Shown here one piece after another: positions 57,315-64,000 of a stretch of 64,000 nucleotides of DNA. The DNA comes from Helicobacter sp. 11-8110 (GTDB lineage: Bacteria > Campylobacterota > Campylobacteria > Campylobacterales > Helicobacteraceae). The notes under the pieces are model-generated. The model saw only the letters and a program-made list of their open reading frames with translations. It was not told the origin of the DNA and ran no database searches. A program made the translations under genes and the position numbers. Every line of letters begins with the position of its first letter. Within the stretch, counting starts at the first letter, position 1. Where the stretch lies: the NCBI RefSeq assembly GCF_003288905.1, contig NZ_NHYL01000002.1, positions 124,001 to 188,000 on the forward strand, in the 5' to 3' direction.

Positions 57315-57563
57315 ATGGGACCAAGTGTTCAGCAATTATTAATCATTTTGTTAATTATTATTGTGTTATTTGGAGCTAAGAAGATTCCAGATTTAGCAAA
57401 GGGTTTGGGTTCAGGTATCAAGAACTTCAAAAAAGCAATCAAAGAAGATGAAGAAAATGCAGACATCAAGACTACAGAAGCCAAACCAGACAAAATTCAA
57501 AATGATTCTAACATAAAAGAAACAACCGCTTCCACAAACCAAAACGAAACTACAAAAGTTTAA
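57315..57563 (+). CDS. tatA: Twin-arginine translocase subunit TatA
   Basis: 82 residues. A single N-terminal membrane helix (about 6-20) is followed by the [20 protein letters not shown] amphipathic helix and an acidic, low-complexity tail. TatA forms the pore for folded proteins. The binding protein at 24.7 kb has a Tat-type leader. It lies 3 bp before argS. Confidence 0.93.
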   Translation: MGPSVQQLLIILLIIIVLFGAKKIPDLAKGLGSGIKNFKKAIKEDEENADIKTTEAKPDKIQNDSNIKETTASTNQNETTKV

Positions 57564-57566
57564 CAA

Positions 57567-59132
57567 ATGTATTATAAAATTAAAAAAATTGTCGATGAGA
57601 CGCTTGGAATTACAAGTGTTTTAGAGCAACCTCGCGATAAGAAGTTTGGGCATTTTGCCCTGCCGACTTTTAGTTTGGCAAAAAGCCTTAAGAAATCCCC
57701 CCAAGATATTGCCCAAGATTTTGCAAAAAAGCTTGAATTGCTACCAGAAATCTCTAGCCTCAATGTTGTTGGTGGCTATGTTAATTTTTTCTTAAGTGAT
57801 TTATTTTTGGAGCAATGCACACAAGATTTCTTAAAACCAAAACAAAAAAATGGAGAAAAAATCCTCTTAGAATATGTAAGTGCCAATCCCACAGGACCTT
57901 TGCATATTGGACACGCAAGGGGAGCGATTCTAGGCGATAGCTTATGCAAAATTGGGCGGCATTTGGGTTACTCTATTACAACAGAATATTACATTAATGA
58001 TGCAGGCTCACAGATTGAAAACCTAGGAAAATCCATTTATTTTGCAGGAAAACACTTATTTTTGGGTGATTCTTATGAATTACCAGAGGGTTGCTATAAA
58101 GGCGAATATATTTTGGATTTAGCTAAAGAGGCAAAAGAATGCTTTGGGGTAGAATGTTTTAAAAGTGAAGAATTTATTGAAAAATTAAGCCTTTTTGGCA
58201 AAGACAAAATGCTAGAAGAGATCAAAAGCAATCTTGCAGAAGCAGGAATTGTGTTTGATAATTTTGTTAGTGAAAAAGAGCTTTATAAGCAATGGAATGA
58301 CACACTAAAATCCCTAGAATCACACCATGGCATCTATGAGCAAGAAGGTAAAATTTGGATCAAATCCACAGAGTTTGGCGATGAAAAGGATCGCGTTGTT
58401 GTGCGCGAAAATGGTGAGCCAACTTATCTAGCAGGAGATATTATCTATCATAAAAACAAGTTTGAACGCAAATTTGATAGATATATCAATATTTGGGGCG
58501 CCGACCATCACGGATATATTCAACGAGTAAAAGCTGCAGTTGAATTTTTGGGCTACAATAGCAATCAACTAGAAATTTTACTCTCCCAAATGGTCGCTTT
58601 ACTAAAGGGTGGAGAATCTTATAAAATGAGCAAAAGAGCGGGTAATTTTATCTTAATGAAAGACATTATAGAAGATGTTGGTTCAGATGCACTGCGTTTG
58701 ATTTTTTTAAGTAAAAGAGCCGATACGCATTTGGAATTTGATATTGAAGATCTAAAAAAGCAAGATTCATCCAATCCTGTTTATTATATTAATTACGCAC
58801 ACGCTAGGATTCACACACTTTTTGCAAAATCCAATCACACCTTAGAAACATTACAAAAAAACTTTAGCAATCTTAGTGAATCTTTGCGAGATTTGCTTGT
58901 TTTGGCACTCAATCTCTCAAAAACACTTGAAGATTCTTTTATCCAAAGAAATCCCCAAAAAGTCGTAGAGTATTTACGCACTCTCTCAAGTGAGTTTCAT
59001 CGATTCTACAATGAAGAAAAAATTCTTAATACTCCCAATGAACAGACAATTCTAAGTGTCTTAAGCGTTGTTGCACAATCGCTTAATGCTGGATTAGATT
59101 TACTTGGAGTTAAAGCCAAAAAAAGTATGTAA
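57567..59132 (+). CDS. argS: Arginyl-tRNA synthetase
   Basis: A class I synthetase, 521 residues. The HIGH motif is in ANPTGPLHIGHARG, and the KMSKR motif is in SYKMSKRAGNF. The N-terminal Add1-type domain (VLEQPRDKKFGHFALPTF) and the C-terminal anticodon-binding helical domain are complete. It follows tatA and precedes fabD by 9 bp. Confidence 0.96.
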   Translation: MYYKIKKIVDETLGITSVLEQPRDKKFGHFALPTFSLAKSLKKSPQDIAQDFAKKLELLPEISSLNVVGGYVNFFLSDLFLEQCTQDFLKPKQKNGEKILLEYVSANPTGPLHIGHARGAILGDSLCKIGRHLGYSITTEYYINDAGSQIENLGKSIYFAGKHLFLGDSYELPEGCYKGEYILDLAKEAKECFGVECFKSEEFIEKLSLFGKDKMLEEIKSNLAEAGIVFDNFVSEKELYKQWNDTLKSLESHHGIYEQEGKIWIKSTEFGDEKDRVVVRENGEPTYLAGDIIYHKNKFERKFDRYINIWGADHHGYIQRVKAAVEFLGYNSNQLEILLSQMVALLKGGESYKMSKRAGNFILMKDIIEDVGSDALRLIFLSKRADTHLEFDIEDLKKQDSSNPVYYINYAHARIHTLFAKSNHTLETLQKNFSNLSESLRDLLVLALNLSKTLEDSFIQRNPQKVVEYLRTLSSEFHRFYNEEKILNTPNEQTILSVLSVVAQSLNAGLDLLGVKAKKSM

Positions 59133-59141
59133 AGGAAAACA

Positions 59142-60062
59142 ATGAATAAAGCTGTTATCTTCCCTGGACAAGGTTGTCAAAGCATCGGAATGGGAAAAAG
59201 CCTTTTTGAAAATAGTCAAGAAGTAAGGGAGCTTTTTGAAAAAGCAAGCGACCTTTTAAAAGAGGATATGCAAAAACTTTGCTTTGAAGAAAACGATAAA
59301 CTTAATCTTACGCGCTACACACAACCTGCTATTTTGCTTGTAAGCTATAGCGTTTTTCATCTTATTAAACCCAAAATAAATGGAGAAATCAACCTAGCAT
59401 TAGGACATTCTTTAGGCGAATTTAGTGCACTTTGTGCAAGTGGTGCCCTAAGCTTTGAAGAGGCTATAAAGCTGGTAAGCCAACGCGGAAACCTTATGGA
59501 AGAATCTTGCAAAAAGCAACAAGCAGGAATGATGGTAGTGCTAGGCTTGGAAGATTCTACGCTTGAAGAGCTTTGTGATAAAAAACGCAATGTAGGCTTA
59601 AAAGTCTGGTGTGCTAATTACAATGGTGATGGGCAAATGGTTTTAGCAGGTAGCAAAGAAGACTTGTTAGAGCTTGAAGTAGAACTAAAAGGGCTTGGCG
59701 CTAAAAGAGCCTTAATGTTACCAATGTCTGTTGCTAGCCATTGCCCTATTTTGGAAAATATGTGCAAAGAATTTGAAATGCTTTTAGAGAAGACTTTGCA
59801 AGAATCATTTGCATTCTCGATTGTCTCTAATGTTACTGCGCGTCCTTATAACACGAAAAATCAAGCTTTAGATCTGCTTTCTAAGCAATTAATTTCGCCC
59901 GTGCTTTATAAGCAATCCATTAGAGAAAATGATTCTGCAGTAAATCTCTTTATCGAGTGTGGAGGAAATGTTCTTAAAGGCTTAAACAAACGCCTAACGC
60001 AAAAAGAAACACTTTCTTTGCAAACTTATGATGAAATCCAAAATTTCTTACAAAAGGATTAA
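59142..60062 (+). CDS. fabD: Malonyl-CoA:ACP transacylase
   Basis: 306 residues. The start VIFPGQGCQSIGMGKSL and the nucleophile motif GHSLGEF (Ser) are diagnostic, and the catalytic His lies in MSVASHCPI. FabD loads malonyl onto ACP for fatty acid synthesis. It lies 3 bp before mtnN, as HP0090-HP0089. Confidence 0.95.
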   Translation: MNKAVIFPGQGCQSIGMGKSLFENSQEVRELFEKASDLLKEDMQKLCFEENDKLNLTRYTQPAILLVSYSVFHLIKPKINGEINLALGHSLGEFSALCASGALSFEEAIKLVSQRGNLMEESCKKQQAGMMVVLGLEDSTLEELCDKKRNVGLKVWCANYNGDGQMVLAGSKEDLLELEVELKGLGAKRALMLPMSVASHCPILENMCKEFEMLLEKTLQESFAFSIVSNVTARPYNTKNQALDLLSKQLISPVLYKQSIRENDSAVNLFIECGGNVLKGLNKRLTQKETLSLQTYDEIQNFLQKD

Positions 60063-60065
60063 TAA

Positions 60066-60755
60066 ATGACAATTGGCATTTTAGGAGCTATGCAAGAGGA
60101 AATCTCTCCTCTTTTAGAGCATTACAAAACTTATGAAACCATAGCTTTTGGAGGCAATACTTTCTATAAAGTCTCCCTTAGCAATAAAACGCTCATTATC
60201 GCGTGCAGTCGCATTGGCAAAGTGCATTCTAGCTTGAGCGCAGCCACAATGATTCTGTATTTTGGTTGTGATAAAATAATCTTTAATGGCGTAGCAGGCG
60301 GAATCAATCCAAGCTACAAAATTGGCGATTTAGTCATTGGTGAAAAACTCTGCCAACACGATGTAGATATTACAATCTTTGGGCATCCTTTTGGGTATTT
60401 TTCTGATAGCAAAATTTTCACACAAACCGATGAAACACTCAATGAGCTTGCTAAAGAAGTTGCCAAAGATTTAAACATTACCATTCATCAAGGAACCATT
60501 GCAACTGGCGATCAATTCATTAGCAACAAAGAGAAAAAAGAGTGGATAAAAAATGAATTTAACGCTGATGCAATTGAAATGGAAGGAGCAAGTGTAGCTG
60601 TGGTTTGCGATAATCTCAACACACCCCTTTGTGTGATTCGCGCTATTTCTGATAATGCTGGCGATGAAGCACTTATTAGCTATGAGGAATTTTTAGAACA
60701 TTCCGCCAAACAAAGTGCATCACTTGTCATAAAAATGATTGAAAAAATTAACTAA
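60066..60755 (+). CDS. mtnN: 5'-methylthioadenosine/S-adenosylhomocysteine nucleosidase
   Basis: 229 residues. GILGAMQEEI at the N-terminus, FNGVAGGINP and AIEMEGASVAVVC with RAISDNAG are the family motifs; the catalytic Asp is in SDNAG. In Helicobacter the enzyme also acts on 6-amino-6-deoxyfutalosine for menaquinone synthesis. AAGGAGG near its end serves the next gene. Confidence 0.95.
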   Translation: MTIGILGAMQEEISPLLEHYKTYETIAFGGNTFYKVSLSNKTLIIACSRIGKVHSSLSAATMILYFGCDKIIFNGVAGGINPSYKIGDLVIGEKLCQHDVDITIFGHPFGYFSDSKIFTQTDETLNELAKEVAKDLNITIHQGTIATGDQFISNKEKKEWIKNEFNADAIEMEGASVAVVCDNLNTPLCVIRAISDNAGDEALISYEEFLEHSAKQSASLVIKMIEKIN

Positions 60756-60765
60756 GGAGGGAATT

Positions 60766-61233
60766 ATGCGTCTTATTTTAGTGCGTCATGCAAAAGCAGA
60801 GGATAGGGAACAATGGAAAGGGGAAGATGATTTAAAGCGCCCACTTACACAAAAAGGCAAAAAACAAGCCAAAAAAATAGCCAAATATCTTTACAAGCGC
60901 TATCCTGAAGTAGATGCAGTTATTTCTTCTTTAGCTTTACGTGCTTGTGATACTGCAAAATATATTGCCAAACTCCAAAAAAATAGCACTTTTTTTCTAA
61001 GCCCACATCTAAACCCAGAAGTTGGCATTGAAGGCTACACTAAGCATCAAAATGAGATTGAAGAGGATTGGCAAACTCTTGTAGTTGTTGGGCACGAACC
61101 TGCTATTAGCGAATTTGTCAAAAGTATCTGCTCTAAGGGCAATTTGAATATCAAAATCCATAAAGGTGGCGTTGTAGAGCTAGAGCACGAGGGCAATGAA
61201 GATTGGGCTTTGGTGGGATTGAGAAATTTTTAG
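60766..61233 (+). CDS. SixA-like histidine phosphatase
   Basis: 155 residues of the histidine phosphatase superfamily. The phosphate loop is LVRHAKAED, followed by RPLTQKGKKQAKKIAKYL and VVGHEPAISEFV with the second His. Family members dephosphorylate phosphohistidine domains; the target here is unknown. The ATG at 60766 follows AGGAGG; the longer frame overlapping mtnN was rejected. Confidence 0.87.
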   Translation: MRLILVRHAKAEDREQWKGEDDLKRPLTQKGKKQAKKIAKYLYKRYPEVDAVISSLALRACDTAKYIAKLQKNSTFFLSPHLNPEVGIEGYTKHQNEIEEDWQTLVVVGHEPAISEFVKSICSKGNLNIKIHKGGVVELEHEGNEDWALVGLRNF

Positions 61234-61245
61234 GGAGGTAGATGA

Positions 61246-61755
61246 ATGTTTGTAGGCTATCTCCCAGATATCATTAGCAAATTCAAAAAAAATGAAGTTT
61301 TGACAAAAGTTTTTGGCTATCTTTGGGAAGCGATTGATGAAGAAAGCGAAGTCTTTGCAAGAATCTCCAATCTCAAAGCAGGTGAAACCTTTGAAGTATA
61401 TTTTGATGGGGGAGCCAAAGCCATAGAACAAGCTTATCTCACCAAAACTCCACAAGAAGCCTTTTATGAAAGCCACCAAGCAATGGTTGATTTCCAAATG
61501 CTAATTAATGGAAAAGAAATCTTCTTTGTCTCTCCACATAGCCTTTGCGAAATTAAAACACCTCTAGATTCCACAAAAGATCTCATTGAATATCATAAAA
61601 GCCCCTATACTTCAAGTATTTTGCTCTTTAGGGGGAATCTGGCTGTTTTTGAAAGCATCGATGTTCATGCGGGTGGAATTTCTGTTAATACAAGCGAACT
61701 TGTCCAAAAAGTTGTTGTTAAAATCCCCAAAGAACTTATTAAATTAAATTTCTAG
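61246..61755 (+). CDS. YhcH/YjgK/YiaL-family protein (DUF386)
   Basis: 169 residues, cupin-like. ESHQAMVDFQMLINGKEIFF matches the family H-x4-D-x-Q core, and the later His in ESIDVHAGG lies before VQKVVVKIP, the usual C-terminal strand. Relatives include EbgC and sugar anomerases, some binding zinc. Substrate unknown. It follows the SixA-like gene by 12 bp and ends at a terminator. Confidence 0.8.
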   Translation: MFVGYLPDIISKFKKNEVLTKVFGYLWEAIDEESEVFARISNLKAGETFEVYFDGGAKAIEQAYLTKTPQEAFYESHQAMVDFQMLINGKEIFFVSPHSLCEIKTPLDSTKDLIEYHKSPYTSSILLFRGNLAVFESIDVHAGGISVNTSELVQKVVVKIPKELIKLNF

Positions 61756-61790
61756 CAGATTAGATTCAAATCTGCTATTCTTTCATTTTA
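61753..61790 (+). terminator. Terminator of the fabD-mtnN-YhcH run
   Basis: A 9-bp perfect stem, TAGCAGATT (61753-61761) and AATCTGCTA (61769-61777), starts within the stop codon region of the YhcH gene and is followed by T-rich TTCTTTCATTTT. Confidence 0.75.
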
Positions 61791-61792
61791 TA

Positions 61793-62644
61793 TTATCTGA
61801 CAAACTCACTGCCAATACCTGCGCTAGTAAAGAGCTCTAGAAGCAATGAATGCGGGATTCTTCCATCGATAATATGAGCTTTTTCGACACCATTTGTGAT
61901 GCATTCTAAACAAGCCTCCACCTTAGGTATCATTCCTCCACTAATCACACCTTCATTAATTAGTTGCTTTGTTTCTTGCAGATTCAAGCTTTCGATGATA
62001 TTTTTATTTGCATCTAAAACCCCTTGGGTATCTGTCAAGAAAATAGCCTTTTTGGCTTTGGTAGCAATGGCAATCGCACTTGCTGCGCTATCAGCATTGA
62101 TATTAAACCCAGGGTGCCCAGATTCCCCTCCATAAGCAATAGGAGCAATCACTGGAATTAAGTTTTGTGCTAAGAGATTATCAATCACTTCGCCTTTAGT
62201 TGCAATAATCTCTCCAGTGTAGCCATATTTCCCATTTTCTTTTGGCTTAGCCAAAAACAATGAAGCGTCTTTCCCACTCATACCCAAAGCACTCACTCCG
62301 TGATGATTTAAAAATGAAGTAATTTCTTTATTTATCTCTCCACTTAACACCATTTCCACCACTTTTAGTGCTTCTGCGCTTGTTACTCTCACGCCATTGA
62401 CAAATTCACTCTCTATCTTTAATGCCCCTAATAATTCATTAATCCTTTTTCCCCCACCATGCACAATAATAGGCTTAATGCCAAGCATATAAAGCAACAC
62501 AATATCCATAGCAAATTGCTCTTTTAACTCAGGATTAATTTGTGCAGCACCCCCATATTTAATCACAATTTTTGAACCACGAAAAATTTTGATATAGGGA
62601 AGCGAATCAAGTAAAATAGAAACAATTTTAGAATAATTATGCAT
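61793..62644 (-). CDS. argB: N-acetylglutamate kinase
   Basis: 283 residues. The amino-acid-kinase motifs IVIKYGGAAQ, IVHGGGKRIN and FLTDTQGVLDANKNI are clear. It phosphorylates N-acetylglutamate in arginine synthesis, following the acetylation that may be performed by the GNAT protein at 14.3 kb. The ATG at 62644 follows AAGGA; the longer frame was rejected. It is divergent from the dehydrogenase gene. Confidence 0.95.
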   Translation of the reverse strand: MHNYSKIVSILLDSLPYIKIFRGSKIVIKYGGAAQINPELKEQFAMDIVLLYMLGIKPIIVHGGGKRINELLGALKIESEFVNGVRVTSAEALKVVEMVLSGEINKEITSFLNHHGVSALGMSGKDASLFLAKPKENGKYGYTGEIIATKGEVIDNLLAQNLIPVIAPIAYGGESGHPGFNINADSAASAIAIATKAKKAIFLTDTQGVLDANKNIIESLNLQETKQLINEGVISGGMIPKVEACLECITNGVEKAHIIDGRIPHSLLLELFTSAGIGSEFVR

Positions 62645-62677
62645 TATTTTCCTTTTTTCTAGTAAAATATTTATGAA

Positions 62678-62683
62678 ATTATA
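62678..62683 (-). promoter_or_regulatory. -10 box for argB
   Basis: TATAAT on the minus strand, 33 bp upstream of the argB ATG in the 59-bp divergent spacer. No arginine-operator palindrome is visible. Confidence 0.45.
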
Positions 62684-62703
62684 ACTCAAAAAAGGATTTC
62701 AAA

Positions 62704-63645
62704 ATGCAAAATAATATTGTTTTTTTAGATGCTTTAAGTCTTGGCGAAAACAACCTAAGAGAAAGCTTACAAAGCATTGGAAATTACACAGAATACCCTA
62801 CTACAAGCCCCAATGAAACTCTTAATCGTTGCAAAGGGGCTAACATTGTCTTAACAAATAAAGTAGTTTTAAACAAAGAAATCTTAACTGCCCTAAAAGA
62901 TACTTTAAAACTAGTTTGTATCACTGCTACAGGGACCAATAATGTTGATTTGCAAACCGCTAAAGATTTAGGAATCGAAGTAAAAAATGTCACAGGTTAT
63001 TCCACAAAAAGCGTTGCCCAGCACACTTTAATGATGGCATTGGCTTTGAGTGCAAAACTACCTTTTTATGATTCTTATTGCAAAAGTGGCACCTATGCTA
63101 AAAGCCCAATTTTTACAAACTTATCCACACCACTAGAATTACTAGATAATAAAAAATGGGGAATCATTGGGCTTGGGACTATCGGCTTAGAAGTAGCAAG
63201 ACTAGCTGGTGCATTTGGCGCTAAAATAAGCTATTATTCCACAAGTGGCAAGAATCAAAACCCAAATTACCCTTGTATTGCCTTAGAATCTCTTCTTAAA
63301 GAGAGTGATGTTATCTCCATTCACGCACCGCTAAATCCCTCCACGCAGAATCTATTAAACAAAAACAATTTATCCCTTATTAAAGAGGGTGGAATCCTTA
63401 TTAATGTAGGTAGGGGTGGAATCGTCAATGAACTTGAATTGGCAGAAGAAATGCAAAAGCGTAAAATTTATGCTGGATTTGATGTTTTTAGCCAAGAACC
63501 TATGGTAGAAAATCATCCATTTTTAAACCCTAAAATCGCCGATCAATTTATTCTCACTCCGCACAATGCTTGGGGCTATGAAACAAGCAAAGAAATCCTT
63601 ATAAAAGGTGTAATAGACAATATTCAAAACTTTCTAAAGGCTTAA
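62704..63645 (+). CDS. D-2-hydroxyacid dehydrogenase
   Basis: 313 residues. The NAD fold reads WGIIGLGTIGLEVARLAGAF. Catalytic residues are visible: Arg in NVGRGGIVNE, Glu in DVFSQEPM and His in LTPHNAWG. The family interconverts 2-oxoacids and D-2-hydroxyacids (glycerate- or lactate-type); the specific substrate is not clear. AAAAGGA precedes the ATG. It resembles HP0096 and converges on trpS. Confidence 0.88.
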   Translation: MQNNIVFLDALSLGENNLRESLQSIGNYTEYPTTSPNETLNRCKGANIVLTNKVVLNKEILTALKDTLKLVCITATGTNNVDLQTAKDLGIEVKNVTGYSTKSVAQHTLMMALALSAKLPFYDSYCKSGTYAKSPIFTNLSTPLELLDNKKWGIIGLGTIGLEVARLAGAFGAKISYYSTSGKNQNPNYPCIALESLLKESDVISIHAPLNPSTQNLLNKNNLSLIKEGGILINVGRGGIVNELELAEEMQKRKIYAGFDVFSQEPMVENHPFLNPKIADQFILTPHNAWGYETSKEILIKGVIDNIQNFLKA

Positions 63646-63652
63646 TCTGCCT

Positions 63653-64000
63653 TTAGATAAGTCCCATTTTTTCTTTGGCTTCTTGATAGGTTTTTTGTGC
63701 GATTTCTCTAGCTGTCTGTGATCCTTTTTGCAAAATCCCTTGCAAATAGGCAAAATCACCAAAAAGCCTTTCATAAGATTCTCTAATAGGGCGCAATCCC
63801 TCAATTACGACCTCTGCCACTTTCATTTTTAATTCCCCATAACCTTTTCCCGCAAAAAACCTTTCAATTTCTTCTCTTGATTCTTTGCTAAAACATTGAT
63901 AAATATTCAAAAGATTATAAACTCCCGCACGACTCTCATCAAAAGCAATAACACCCTCTGAATCAGTCGTTGCTTTTTTGAATTTTCTTACAATCTCATC
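63653..64000 (-). CDS. trpS: Tryptophanyl-tRNA synthetase, C-terminal part (partial)
   Basis: 115 codons of the C-terminus are in the window; the gene continues past the right edge. The frame is open to base 64000 and begins DEIVRKFKKATTDSEGVI, the region just after the KMSKS loop, then GYGELKMKVAEVVIEGLRPI and the final helices. The internal TTG at 63910 is not a start. Confidence 0.92.
   Translation of the reverse strand, partial: DEIVRKFKKATTDSEGVIAFDESRAGVYNLLNIYQCFSKESREEIERFFAGKGYGELKMKVAEVVIEGLRPIRESYERLFGDFAYLQGILQKGSQTAREIAQKTYQEAKEKMGLI

Overview
The window is AT-rich, gene-dense chromosomal DNA from a member of the Campylobacterota, most probably an enterohepatic Helicobacter. The evidence is the gene content and order. 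There is an HP0268-type 80-residue protein beside miaB and a DUF374 gene, the envelope chain mltD-rlpA-kdsC-lptC-lptA-engB, a divergent lutABC/lctP pair, napA, moaA with mobA-flhB, tig-clpP-def-comM, and argS and fabD-mtnN. Campylobacter-like traits are mixed in: a Cgb globin, a Ctb globin and an NssR-like regulator. No rRNA, insertion sequence or CRISPR array was seen.

Layout. Positions 1-1,350 hold the 3' end of a Tet(O)/Tet(M)-like ribosomal protection gene, an unknown protein and a bacteriohemerythrin gene broken by one in-frame TAA. At 1.4-6.8 kb are tgt, a TrkA-C/RCK-type protein and pseB-pseC-pseF for flagellin pseudaminic acid. From 7 to 19.8 kb a long + strand run covers tRNA modification (miaB), lipid acylation, peptidoglycan hydrolases, LPS transport, cell elongation (PBP2), CoA synthesis (coaBC) and undecaprenyl diphosphate synthesis (uppS). 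hisB and a probable N-acetylglutamate synthase sit inside this run. flgE follows under a clear sigma-54 promoter.

The region at 22.2-30 kb is the most distinctive. A TonB-dependent receptor barrel without a visible plug domain leads an operon with a Tat-exported binding protein, an ABC permease, an ATPase and NnrS. Next comes a Crp/Fnr regulator resembling NssR, divergent from a two-gene unit (four-helix membrane protein plus truncated globin Ctb). The Cgb globin lies 22 kb further on. The ctb and cgb promoters share the same operator, TTAAC-N4-ATCAA, exactly 22 bp upstream of the -10 box. This points to a nitrosative-stress regulon.

From 30 to 41.6 kb: queC, lactate oxidation (lutABC) with lactate permease, a metallo-beta-lactamase-fold hydrolase, a dGTPase-like protein, a TraT-like lipoprotein, napA, molybdopterin genes and flhB. 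A selenocysteine tRNA lies between flhB and ftsK. From 41.7 to 51.8 kb: ftsK with a Q/E/T-rich linker, tig-clpP-(degenerate GGDEF)-def-comM, a ComEA-like protein and ilvC. From 52.5 to 64 kb: a complete nikABCDE-type nickel importer, tatA, argS, fabD, mtnN, a SixA-like phosphatase, a YhcH-family protein, argB, a D-2-hydroxyacid dehydrogenase and the 3' end of trpS.

ftsK and nikA both lack a well-placed ATG, GTG or TTG start. Each has a good Shine-Dalgarno sequence in front of an ATT or ATC codon. All family assignments were made by eye from motifs and remembered homologues; no search was run.
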